Shown piece by piece: positions 8,029 to 16,111 of a DNA stretch of 64,000 bases. The notes beneath the pieces were generated by a model. That model did not search any database, was not told the origin of the DNA, and saw nothing but the letters and a program-made list of their open reading frames with translations. How positions within the stretch are numbered: the stretch's first letter is position 1; the number at the start of each line of letters is the position of its first letter. A program made the position numbers and the translations under genes. The DNA is taken from positions 62,001 to 126,000 of the forward strand of contig CAILKO010000025.1 of the NCBI GenBank assembly GCA_903834835.1. Direction: 5' to 3'. This DNA is from an uncultured Pseudomonadota bacterium (GTDB lineage Bacteria > Pseudomonadota > Gammaproteobacteria > Burkholderiales > SG8-39).

Positions 8029-9363
8029 ATGCTCACAGAACTTCAGAACGAAAGACTTTGCAGGGTGGGGCCCAAGGCGCCCATGGGCCGCATGCTGCGC
8101 GAGTACTGGTTCCCGGTCATGCTGTCGGAGGAACTCACCCCCGCCTGCGATCCGAAGCGCCTCACGATACTGGGCGAAAAGCTGGTCGCATTCCGCGACA
8201 GCGCCGGCCGGGTCGGCATCATCGCGGAGGGTTGCCCGCACCGGGGCGCATCCATGGCCATCGCCAAGGTCGAGAACAACGGCCTGCGCTGCCTGTTCCA
8301 CGGCTGGGTCCTCGATGTGCAAGGCAAACTTCTCGAAGTTCCCACGGAACCCGAGGACAGCCCGCGCAAGAACATCGTGCCACCAACCGGCTATCTGGTG
8401 CGTGAAGTTGCCGGGGTCATATGGCTCTTCATGGGGAAAAAAGCTCCACCGCCATTCCCGGATTTCGCCTGGACCCGCATGTCGCCCGATCACGTCATCA
8501 AGATGAAGGCGATCACCGAATGCAACTACGTTCAGAATATCGAGGGCGTAATCGACTCGGTGCATACGAACTTCCTGCACTCGGATGCCCTGCACGGCAC
8601 GGCCGCGAAGGAAGGCGAATCCGGCAAGATCGAGCACGGCGCCGAAAACCGGATCATGCGCCCTTCGGTCGACAAGTCTCCCCGGCTGCAGCTACAGAAC
8701 ACGGCCTACGGGTTCCGCTATGCCGCGATACGCAAACCCATCATCGACCCGGACAAGAATCAGTACATACGCACGACCCTCTGGATTGCGCCAAGCACGA
8801 TCACCTTCTCGGCGGCAAAGGACGAAGGTTTCATGCAGATCATGACGCCTATCGACGACGAGAACACGATTTTCTGGCATTTCCGCTATTCGTATGCGGC
8901 GCCATTCACCGAACTCGAGCACAAGGCCTATCCGAAGTGGGTCGGCCTGTCGCGCGATGAAGAGAATCTCGACGAGAATTTTCGCAGCCGTCGTAACCCC
9001 GGGAACAATTGGCTGCAGGACCGGGCCGCGATGCGTCGCAACGAAACTTTCTCGGGCATCAAGGGCGTCAATATCGAGGACTTTGCCGTCGCCGAAAGCA
9101 TGGGACCGATTGTCGATCGCAGCGTCCAGTATCTCGGGCCGACGGATCTGGCGGTCGCTCAGATGCGGCGCCTGATGCTGCAGTCGCTCGATCGATTCGA
9201 AGCCGGCGAGAAGCCCCTCGGACTCGCCGAGCCGGTCGACCACAGTCGCCTGCGCGCCGAAGAAAAGGTGATCTCCCGATCGACTCCCTGGCAGACAGTA
9301 GGCGCCTTCGCGGGCGAGCCGACCTCGGGCGACAAGTCCGCGGTGATTGAGCATCAGGAGTAA
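8029..9363 (+). CDS. Rieske [2Fe-2S] ring-hydroxylating oxygenase, large subunit
   Basis: A 444-residue oxygenase of the phthalate 4,5-dioxygenase/vanillate demethylase-like class. Rieske ligands are Cys69-x-His71 (EGCPHRG) and Cys88-x-x-His91 (RCLFHGW). The mononuclear iron site is in D176-S-V-H179 followed by H184 (NFLHSD). Length fits one-component alpha subunits. No reductase gene adjoins it, so electrons must come from elsewhere. It is transcribed divergently from the ADH/SDR/TctC/extradiol operon, followed by a strong terminator, and is the probable initiating hydroxylase or O-demethylase of that pathway. A second, distant family member is at 33800-35086. Confidence 0.93.
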   Translation: MLTELQNERLCRVGPKAPMGRMLREYWFPVMLSEELTPACDPKRLTILGEKLVAFRDSAGRVGIIAEGCPHRGASMAIAKVENNGLRCLFHGWVLDVQGKLLEVPTEPEDSPRKNIVPPTGYLVREVAGVIWLFMGKKAPPPFPDFAWTRMSPDHVIKMKAITECNYVQNIEGVIDSVHTNFLHSDALHGTAAKEGESGKIEHGAENRIMRPSVDKSPRLQLQNTAYGFRYAAIRKPIIDPDKNQYIRTTLWIAPSTITFSAAKDEGFMQIMTPIDDENTIFWHFRYSYAAPFTELEHKAYPKWVGLSRDEENLDENFRSRRNPGNNWLQDRAAMRRNETFSGIKGVNIEDFAVAESMGPIVDRSVQYLGPTDLAVAQMRRLMLQSLDRFEAGEKPLGLAEPVDHSRLRAEEKVISRSTPWQTVGAFAGEPTSGDKSAVIEHQE

Positions 9364-9403
9364 CAATCGCCGCTGTGGCAGCCGGATCCGGTTGCATTGC
9401 GTG

Positions 9404-9444
9404 AAAAGCCCGACCGCGCAATGCGCGGCCGGGCTTTTCTTTTC
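9404..9444 (+). terminator. Rho-independent terminator after the Rieske gene
   Basis: The stem is AAAAGCCCG (9404-9412) with CGGGCTTTT (9430-9438), then one A/C mismatch, then CCGCGC with GCGCGG around the three-base loop AAT. T-rich bases follow to 9443. The A-tract on the other side means it could also stop transcripts of the opposing GST gene ending at 9448. Confidence 0.88.
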
Positions 9445-9447
9445 AGG

Positions 9448-10101
9448 TTAGCGCCCGACGGGCACACGCTCCAGCGCCTGCTTCTCGAAGTCGAGAAGCT
9501 TCTGCACGCTCGCACGTGCCTTCATGCGCGCAAGGTGGGCATTGCAGTTCGGGTACCGTGCAATATCCAGACCGTCGGGCGCCAGTCGGATTGCCCTGAG
9601 GAAGGTCCAGAAGAAGTGGCTGTCCACTGCCGTGAAATGATCGAAGAACCACTCGCGGCCTGAGAGCAGGCTGTCCGCCAGGGTGAAGTGTTCGTCCAGC
9701 AATTTCACGCCGCACATCCTCACATTCGCCTCAGTGCCCGGCACATCGCAGTAGCGCTGCGGACTGCCGATCAGAGAGACCGCCGGGTGGATGCCCGATG
9801 CACACCATGCGAGATGCGCAATCGCCTGGAATTCCTCAGCAGGATTGGAAGGCAGAAGCCGGGCGGCCGGAAAATTTCTGGCGATCCAGAGGTTGATGGC
9901 CACATTCTCTGTCAGTGGCGAACCATCAATCACGAGCGTCGGCACCTTGTGCTTCGGATTGAGCTCCAGGTATTCGGGGCTGTTCTGTTCACGCTTCAGG
10001 ACATCGACCACATGGACATCGAATTCCGCCCCTGCCTCGACGAGGTTGATGTAGGGCACCATGGAACAGGCGATCGGGGTGTAGTACAGCTTGAGCATCA
10101 T
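9448..10101 (-). CDS. Glutathione S-transferase family protein
   Basis: A 217-residue cytosolic GST. The N-terminal thioredoxin-fold domain begins MLKLYYTPIACSMVPYI, with a Ser/Cys pair at the usual catalytic position. The cis-Pro motif is KVPTLVIDGSPLTENVAI, and an all-helical C-terminal domain contains FFDHFTAVDSHFFW. Two adjacent ATGs (10101 and 10098) follow GAGGACCTCC; the open frame upstream to 10350 has no family similarity. It may conjugate or isomerise an intermediate of the neighbouring aromatic pathway. It faces the first TGA-containing gene across 193 bases. Confidence 0.9.
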   Translation of the reverse strand: MMLKLYYTPIACSMVPYINLVEAGAEFDVHVVDVLKREQNSPEYLELNPKHKVPTLVIDGSPLTENVAINLWIARNFPAARLLPSNPAEEFQAIAHLAWCASGIHPAVSLIGSPQRYCDVPGTEANVRMCGVKLLDEHFTLADSLLSGREWFFDHFTAVDSHFFWTFLRAIRLAPDGLDIARYPNCNAHLARMKARASVQKLLDFEKQALERVPVGR

Positions 10102-10236
10102 GGAGGTCCTCGCAATCTCTTTATAGGGTCGTCCGGCAGGCCTGGGGCGGCCCGGCCGAATCTTCGGCGATGCGCCCGTGCAGCACGTCGGCATTTCGAA
10201 ATTCGGCGCCATCGTCCGCCCGGTTCGCGGGTTCGC

Positions 10237-10283
10237 TGGAGTAACATTCTCCAACAAATCGCTTATCCAGCACCCAAATTTGG
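10237..10283. promoter_or_regulatory. Inverted repeats upstream of the first UGSC gene
   Basis: Two small dyads lie in the GST/UGSC intergenic region. TGGAG-N7-CTCCA spans 10237-10253, and the perfect palindrome CCAAATTTGG spans 10274-10283, ending just before the GGAGGAG ribosome site of the gene at 10295. Either could be an operator, or the second could affect ribosome access. Neither recurs elsewhere in the window as far as could be seen by eye. Confidence 0.25.
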
Positions 10284-10294
10284 AGGAGAAACGC

Positions 10295-11899
10295 ATGTCC
10301 ACGATCGAGATACTGCACCCCGCCGGCAAGGTCCAGGACACCGGTTCCATTCAAATGAATGCGATTCCTTCGCTGAAGGACGGGCGGGTGTCGGTCATCG
10401 ACAACGGCAAGCCGAATTTCGCTCGGCTCGCGGCGATGGTCGGAGAGAAGCTGCGTGCATCGCATGGCGTTGCGGAAGTCAGCATTCATCGCAAGGAGAA
10501 TCCGGCGGTCGGAGCGACCACGGCGATTCTCGACGAGGTCTCCGCTTCAGCCGATCTGGTGCTCTGCGGCTCCGCTGATTGAGGGTCCTGCACGTCGTGG
10601 AGTCTCCACGACCTCACTGAAGTCGAACGCCGCGGCACTGCGGCGGTCGCAATCGTTTCGTCTGTGTTCGAAGCGCAGGCTAAGCACGCCTCGCGCACGC
10701 TCGGACTGCCCGGTGCGCGTATGGCGCTGTTTCCCCACCCGCTCGGGGGCAAGTCGGAATCACAGGTGGCGGAGCTCGCGAATCTGGTCCATGCAAATCT
10801 CGTCCATGCATTGACCAGCGTGGCGGCCTCGCCGGTGAAGCCGACCGCCGTTCATTCGGCGCGCCTCGCCGCACCGTCGGATCCAGCTGAACTGCAGCGC
10901 TGGTGCTTCGAGCAAGGCTGGAGCGATGGTTTCCCTGTCATTCCACCGACCCCGGATGCCGTCACGCGCATGGTCGAGGGTTCCGGCCTCCCGTCAGACC
11001 GGCTCGTCGGCGTGGTGCCGCCCCGACTCGGTCTTGCGACCGTCGAGCAGCTGGCGGTGAACGCAGTCATGGCAGGCTGCCAGCCCGCGCACATGCCGGT
11101 GATCATCGCTGCCGTGCAGGCCATGCTCGAACCCCGGTTTAATCTCGGGTCCCTGCAGGCCACCACCCACCCGGTAGCGCCGCTACTCATCGTCCACGGA
11201 CCGATCGCGCAGCGTCTGGGCATCAGTTCCGGCGCCGGACTGTTCGGGCCGGGTGCGATGGCCAATGCCGTAATCGGCCGGGCTATACGACTCATCCTGC
11301 TAAACATCGGCGGCGCGACTCCCGGTGCGGTGGATCGCTCCACCCATGGCGCGCCGAGCAAATTCAGCTTCTGTATCGCCGAAAACATTGCGGCCTCGCC
11401 CTGGGGGTCCTTCATCGAAGATCGCGGACTGCGGCCCGATCAGGACGCAGTGACAGTATTCGGCTGCGAACCGCCGCACAACATCAACGACCACGAGCAC
11501 GGCGATGCGGCGGGAATACTCCGGGTTGCCGCGGACGTGCTGCGTACTCTGGGCATGAACACCTGGTATCTCGGGTGGAAGGGGCGCAAGGAGCTGATGC
11601 TGATTCTCGGCCCGGAGCACGCGGCCAGCATCGCCGCCTCAGGCTGGTCCAGAGCCGACGTGAGACGCTTCCTCTACGAGGCGATCAGCCGGCGCCGGGA
11701 CGAACTGGCCATCGGCGGGATGTACGGCATGCGCGACTGGGGCGCAGACCTGGAAGCACTGGCCGCGCCCGACGCGCTAGTACCCGCAGTGCCGACGCCG
11801 GATGACATCCTGGTGCTCGTGGCGGGCGGCGAAGGCAAGCATTCGGTCGGGCTGCCAAGCTTCGGCGCCACCGTCTCGGTCACCCGTCCGATCGGCTGA
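10295..11899 (+). CDS. UGSC-family selenoprotein with additional C-terminal domain (TGA 10580-10582 read as Sec96)
   Basis: One continuous frame of 534 codons is interrupted only by TGA at 10580-10582. The residues around it read LCGSAD-U-GSCTSW, giving the U-x-x-C redox-type motif of the UGSC (seleno)protein family. Similarity to its paralogue (13679-11958) continues across the TGA (VAIVSSVFEAQAKHASRTLG against VTIVSSGFMAQARAIRKAIG), so the codon is unlikely to be a true stop. A hairpin at 10594-10612 begins 11 bases after the TGA. Residues 1-175 form the UGSC domain. Residues about 195-530 form a second domain with WSDGFPVIPPT, VNAVMAGCQPAHMPVIIAA and SGWSRADVRRFLYEA. Start ATG 10295 follows GGAGGAG. 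No biochemical function is known to me. Selenocysteine insertion requires selA, selB, selC and selD, none of which is in the window. Confidence 0.85.
10594..10612 (+). promoter_or_regulatory. Candidate bacterial SECIS hairpin of the first UGSC gene
   Basis: GTCGTGGA (10594-10601) pairs perfectly with TCCACGAC (10605-10612) over a GTC loop; opening the last pair gives the loop AGTCU with a G-U dinucleotide. The stem begins 11 bases after the TGA and the apical GU lies about 20 bases after it. This fits the known placement of bacterial SECIS elements, which bind SelB immediately 3' of the UGA. Confidence 0.75.
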
Positions 11900-11903
11900 T
11901 GCA

Positions 11904-11931
11904 CCCGGCACTCCTTTAGCGGAGTGCCGGG
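11904..11931. terminator. Strong hairpin between the two convergent UGSC genes
   Basis: CCCGGCACTCC (11904-11914) pairs over 11 bases with GGAGTGCCGGG (11921-11931) around TTTAGC. It lies between the stops at 11899 (+) and 11958 (-). There is no T-run on either side, so it may be a transcript-end stabilising hairpin or an imperfect bidirectional terminator. Confidence 0.55.
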
Positions 11932-11957
11932 CACACCCCCTGTTCAAGCGCCGGTTT

Positions 11958-13679
11958 TCAACGTTGACCGGCTGCAGCGATGCGCTCGTTCCAACCTACA
12001 GGAAGCGCGACCTTCCGGCTTACAGGCGCACCCTGCTCCTGGTTATTCAGGTAGATCTTCGACTGGTTGCGCGCCGGATCTCCGCCGACAACGATGTCCG
12101 TGGAGGCCTCGTTCAGCAGCATCGGCACTCTGCGTGCGAGATCCGAAGAACCGGTGAACAGAGGGTCGAACTTCGCATGTTTCGCCAGCTCCGAGATGAC
12201 GATGCGATTGCCGAATACAGCTTCGGAATAACGCTCAAGCGTGCCGGCATCGATACGCGCGTTGTCGAACAGAAATTTTCGGATATCGTTCTTGCTCCAC
12301 CCCGCGCGCGCAAAACCGCCCGCAACCGACGGACTCATCAGTATGAGCGGATGCCATTGGTTGAAATACAGGCCCGTGATAAACCAGCCCCAGGTCGTGC
12401 CCGCAAGATTGTTGACGATCGGCCACGCGAGATCCTTCGGGTCGGTGCCCGCGCTGTACACGGGCGGGCTGATTGCCAGCACGCTGCGCACCGTGACGAC
12501 GCTGTCCTCGCGCGTGTATCCACGGTCCTCGCGATGGCTGGGCCAGCCTAGCTCGACCACGGCCTTTTCATTCTCGGCCATCGCCACGTTGAACCCGAGG
12601 CCGATGCTTCCCTTGTCCGTCCCGCCCGGGCGCAGACCTGCCACGTTGCGGAAGTAGAGCCGCAGGAAGCGTCCGATGGAGGTGTTCGCGCGCCTGCCAA
12701 CCCGCATGCTGCCGACTTCGGTGTTGAAACCCAGCTGGTCCACCACTGCGCCGCTCACAACGATCATCGGTTCCCAGCCGGGGGTCGAGCCGGCATCCTC
12801 GATGCGGAAATGTGGGTCGCAGATCGCCTCAACCGCCGCGATCAGGACTGGCATGTACTCCGGCCGGCACCCTGCCATCACACCGTTCACCGCCACCGAC
12901 AGCACGCTCGCCTCTCGATACTCGGGCGCGAGCACGCCCAGCACCTTGTTTCGATCGTAATCGGTCCATCTCAGGAATGCCTCGACACGCTCGCTTGTCG
13001 GCGGAACGATGGCCGCACCGTCCGACCACTCGCGAGTGTGGAAAAACTCCTGTACCTCGTCGAAGTTGCCGCGGAACACAATGTCCTCGGGAAAAGGCTC
13101 GGCAGCGGTCTTTGTCTCGACGACTTCAGTTCTGAGATTCTCCAGCGCCGAGCGGAGCAGCACCGTCCGGACCTTCTCCTCGAACTGCGCCGGAGAATCG
13201 AGCGGAATCACGCCCGGGTATTCGGCGATCTGCAGATCCGGTGCGCCGATCGCCTTCCTGATCGCGCGCGCCTGCGCCATGAAGCCCGAGCTTACGATAG
13301 TGACCGCGGGTACCCCCGCGTCCTCGACTGCTTTAGCGGCCCGCAACACGGCGGGCGTGCAACTCCCTCAGGCGCCTACGGCGACGATCGCCGCGTCCAC
13401 CTTCTGGGCGCGCAGCACCGCGGGCAGCGCAGCAATCACCTCACGCTCGTCATGCCCGTGTATGTTGCCGAAGGTCGATGCCGGCAGGAAGGTCGAGCCA
13501 GGATATTTCTCGGCAAGTCCCTCCTGCATGAGCGCGAACATGTCGTCCCCGCGAAACATGTGGTCCCAGACGAGACCGATACGCTTCGCCTGGCCTTCCT
13601 TGAGCCGCGGGTTCATCCGCAGCGCCTTGTTGGTCGAACGGCCAAGCGGCCAGAGAACCTCGAAATTTGATTCGCTCAT
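11958..13679 (-). CDS. UGSC-family selenoprotein with additional C-terminal domain (TGA 13370-13368 read as Sec104)
   Basis: Second paralogue, 573 codons, with one in-frame TGA at 13370-13368. The context is VAVGA-U-GSCTPAVLRAAKAVED, the same U-G-S-C motif in the same place of the fold, between a beta strand and a helix that continues in frame. The hairpin at 13339-13356 starts 11 bases after the TGA, exactly as in the other gene. The C-terminal domain is homologous: EWSDGAAIVPPT, VNGVMAGCRPEYMPVLIAA, AGWSKNDIRKFLFD. It lies 37 bases behind an aldo/keto reductase gene, so the two are probably one operon. The start at 13679 follows GGGAGTC. Unaware annotation would give a 103-residue hypothetical protein and a separate truncated ORF. 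Confidence 0.86.
13339..13356 (-). promoter_or_regulatory. Candidate bacterial SECIS hairpin of the second UGSC gene
   Basis: On the minus strand, GCCCGC (13356-13351) pairs with GCGGGC (13344-13339) around the six-base loop CGTGTT, which contains G-U. It begins 11 bases after the TGA and the loop lies 18-23 bases after it. The stem is short but all G-C. The spacing equals that of the paralogue although the stem sequences differ. Confidence 0.7.
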
Positions 13680-13716
13680 GCTGACTCCCGGGTGATGTGG
13701 GGAAACCCCGAAAAGT

Positions 13717-14778
13717 TTACTTCTGCGCTGCAGGGGTGCCGAGATTGCTTTGCCAGAGCGGCAGAAATTTCTTCAACAGCGCTGAATCCAGCGGCCCCTT
13801 TTTGACCGCTTCGAGCGCTTCGTCCAGCTGCCTGTCGTCGGACACACCCGTTATGATCGAGGTTACATCCTCGTGCATCAGGATAAAGCGGTACGCGGCG
13901 ACCGCGAGCGTGTCACCGGTCTCCTCGGCGAGAAAGCGGAAGTTCCGCGCCCGCGCGACTTCGGCACGCATCATCTCCCTGAATGCCGGATTTGTCGAGA
14001 AGTCTCCACCCGCGAGCGGATGGCGCACTCCGAATTCGCTCGCCACGCTCGCGTCCGACAGCGTGCCTCCGGCCAGAGGACGGATGATGCCCGTCCCGAC
14101 CCGGTTGGCGCGCGCCGCGCCGAAGATGCCGTCGTAACGCTGATCGACCTGCAAGGCGTTCAACCCGTCCACACCCGCCGTCGGATTGGTGAGGTTGTAA
14201 CGGATGTTGATCCAGCGCAGCAGCCCCGTCTCGAGTAGCTGCCGCGTCAGGCGGTTGTCCGCGAATTCGCAGGACAGACCGATGTGAAGAACCTTGCCCG
14301 CCTTCTGCAGCCGGGCGAGACCCTCAAGCGCGCCGTTCGGTCCGAGGTAATCGTCCATTTCCATTGTTGCCCAGCGTCGGCGCGGACCCATGGCTTCGGC
14401 GTAGAGCGTGCCCGGAGGATTGTGTATCTGCACGAAGTGCACCGCATCCATTCCAAGCCGTATGAGACTGTCTTCGACGGTCTGCACAACGCGCTTGGCG
14501 ACGTTCTGCTTGTGCTCGTCGAAAATCTCGACTTTGGTCGTGACATACGCATGCTTCGGCTTCAGTTCGCGCAGCACGCTGCCCAGATTCGCCTCGGCCC
14601 GGCCGCGGCCGTACTCCGGCGACGTATCGAAATGGTTGATGCCTTCCTCGAAGGCGCGCGCGACCGACTTCGTCAGATCGGTGAAATTTCCCCAGACGAA
14701 CAAACCGGCGTTGTCACCGGTCCCGAGGCTGAGTTCCGAGAGGTCGATATCCGTACCCGGTACGCGGCGATATTTCAT
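13717..14778 (-). CDS. Aldo/keto reductase
   Basis: A 353-residue NADPH-dependent aldo/keto reductase. Visible catalytic residues are Asp and Tyr in HFDTSPEYGRGRAE, Lys in VTTKVEIF and His in FVQIHNPPG, giving the complete AKR tetrad. The C-terminal half includes the cofactor-binding FGAARANRVGTGIIRPL region. It shares the unusual LGTGDNAGL turn near the N terminus with the reductase at 32754-33803, so the two are paralogues in parallel catabolic cassettes. It is the first gene of a probable two-gene operon with the second UGSC selenoprotein. Its promoter candidate lies at 14815-14859. Confidence 0.92.
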   Translation of the reverse strand: MKYRRVPGTDIDLSELSLGTGDNAGLFVWGNFTDLTKSVARAFEEGINHFDTSPEYGRGRAEANLGSVLRELKPKHAYVTTKVEIFDEHKQNVAKRVVQTVEDSLIRLGMDAVHFVQIHNPPGTLYAEAMGPRRRWATMEMDDYLGPNGALEGLARLQKAGKVLHIGLSCEFADNRLTRQLLETGLLRWINIRYNLTNPTAGVDGLNALQVDQRYDGIFGAARANRVGTGIIRPLAGGTLSDASVASEFGVRHPLAGGDFSTNPAFREMMRAEVARARNFRFLAEETGDTLAVAAYRFILMHEDVTSIITGVSDDRQLDEALEAVKKGPLDSALLKKFLPLWQSNLGTPAAQK

Positions 14779-14814
14779 GCTGGCCTCCCCTCCCTTGATC
14801 GGCGACAGCCGGCG

Positions 14815-14859
14815 AGTATATGAACGTGATGACCGGCCCGCGCGGGTGTTTCATTTTTC
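14815..14859 (-). promoter_or_regulatory. Candidate activated promoter of the AKR-UGSC operon
   Basis: Minus strand: GAAAAATGAAAC (14859-14848), 27 bases, then TATACT (14820-14815), a five-of-six -10 match, 36 bases before the ATG. No -35 hexamer is seen. The motif and its distance to the -10 match the two promoters in the 7618-8028 region, suggesting one shared activator. Confidence 0.45.
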
Positions 14860-14880
14860 AGCCGAGGACCCACAACGAGC

Positions 14881-16101
14881 TCAGCGCCGCACACGCGGTG
14901 CCGCGCCGCTGTCCTGGAGTCGCTCAATGTCCTCGTCCGTGTAGCCAAGCTCCCTCAGCAGCTCTGCGGAATGCTGCGCGAATGACGGAGGAGCATCGCC
15001 GGGGATGCCCGGCGTCCCGTACAGCCGCGAGGGCGAGCGCACGCCGGTGTAGCCCTTCCGTTCGATACGCAACGCGCGGTGTTGCGCGTGCGGCTGCGCG
15101 AAAGCGTCGGGCACCGAATTAACCACCCCAGCCGGAACACCCGCCTTCATCAGTGCCTCGCAGAGCGGCGCTGCAGCGACGCCCTTCAGCACAAGTTCGA
15201 TCTCGGCCTTCAGTGCATCTCGATTGCGCAGCCGCTGCGCATTCGATGCGTAGCGCGGGTCATTCGGCCAGTCCGCGCGACCGATATGCAGGCAGAACCG
15301 CTTGAACTGCCCGTCGTTCAGGATGCCGATGAAGATATCGCCGTCGCTTACCCGGTATTTGTCATAGGGCGCAATGTTCGGATGCGCGCTGCCCAGCAAT
15401 CCGGGTGCCTTGCCGGAGGCCAGCCAGTTTGCCGCCTGGGGAATGAGCAGACTGAATGCGGTGTCGAACAGCGTAGCTTCGACACGTTGGCCGCGGCCGG
15501 TCTGGTCACGCACTCGAAGCGCCATCAGAATGCCTGTGAGCGCCACGTAGCCCGTAAGGTGGTCGACCAGCGGAATGCCGACCCGGGTCGGCCCGGACTG
15601 CGGGTCGCCATTCACGCTCATGAGACCGCACATCGCCTGCAGCACCGCATCGTAGCCCGGCAACGCACCCATGGGCCCGTCGGCACCGAAACCGCTGATG
15701 TTGCAATACACGAGCCGCGGAAATTCGGCCGCCAGATCCTGTTCGTAGCCCAGGCCCCAGCGCTCCATCGTGCCTGGGAGGAAGTTCTCGATCAGCACAT
15801 CCGCCTTGGCGAGCATTCTCCGCAACACCGCGCGCGCTTCTGGGAGAGCAAGATCCAGGCTCATGGCCCGCTTGCCGCGGTTCAGCGAAGAGAAGTAGGC
15901 GGCCTCTCCCGCGGCGTTGAACGGCGGTCCGAGCGTGCGGGTCTCATCGCCTGACGGCGGTTCGACCTTGATCACGTCCGCACCATGATCGGAAAGAATC
16001 TGCGTGCACAGCGGACCGGCAAGCACGCGAGTGAGATCTACGACGACAAGGCCATCCAGGGCGCCGCGCGAACCTCCGGACGCCTTGCTCGTCGTGCTCA
16101 T
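14881..16101 (-). CDS. CaiB/BaiF family (class III) CoA transferase
   Basis: A 406-residue family III CoA transferase that moves CoA between carboxylic acids. Landmarks are LVVVDLTRVLAGPLCTQILSDHGADVIKVE at the N terminus (split over the Rossmann-like fold), SLNRGKRAMSLDL, and GYDAVLQAMCGLM, which holds the conserved Asp that forms the acyl-glutamyl/aspartyl anhydride in the family. It is the third gene of the operon acyl-CoA synthetase, MaoC hydratase, CoA transferase, with a 10-base gap to the hydratase. It is probably used to activate a dicarboxylic or aromatic-derived acid; the substrate is unknown. Confidence 0.92.
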   Translation of the reverse strand: MSTTSKASGGSRGALDGLVVVDLTRVLAGPLCTQILSDHGADVIKVEPPSGDETRTLGPPFNAAGEAAYFSSLNRGKRAMSLDLALPEARAVLRRMLAKADVLIENFLPGTMERWGLGYEQDLAAEFPRLVYCNISGFGADGPMGALPGYDAVLQAMCGLMSVNGDPQSGPTRVGIPLVDHLTGYVALTGILMALRVRDQTGRGQRVEATLFDTAFSLLIPQAANWLASGKAPGLLGSAHPNIAPYDKYRVSDGDIFIGILNDGQFKRFCLHIGRADWPNDPRYASNAQRLRNRDALKAEIELVLKGVAAAPLCEALMKAGVPAGVVNSVPDAFAQPHAQHRALRIERKGYTGVRSPSRLYGTPGIPGDAPPSFAQHSAELLRELGYTDEDIERLQDSGAAPRVRR

Positions 16102-16111
16102 GTTCGCAGGA

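Noticed and set aside
10580-13370. Reading the two in-frame TGAs as nonsense mutations or sequencing errors (pseudogenes)
   Set aside because: Both occur in the same U-G-S-C context in independent paralogues, protein similarity continues downstream in frame, and both are followed by correctly placed hairpins.
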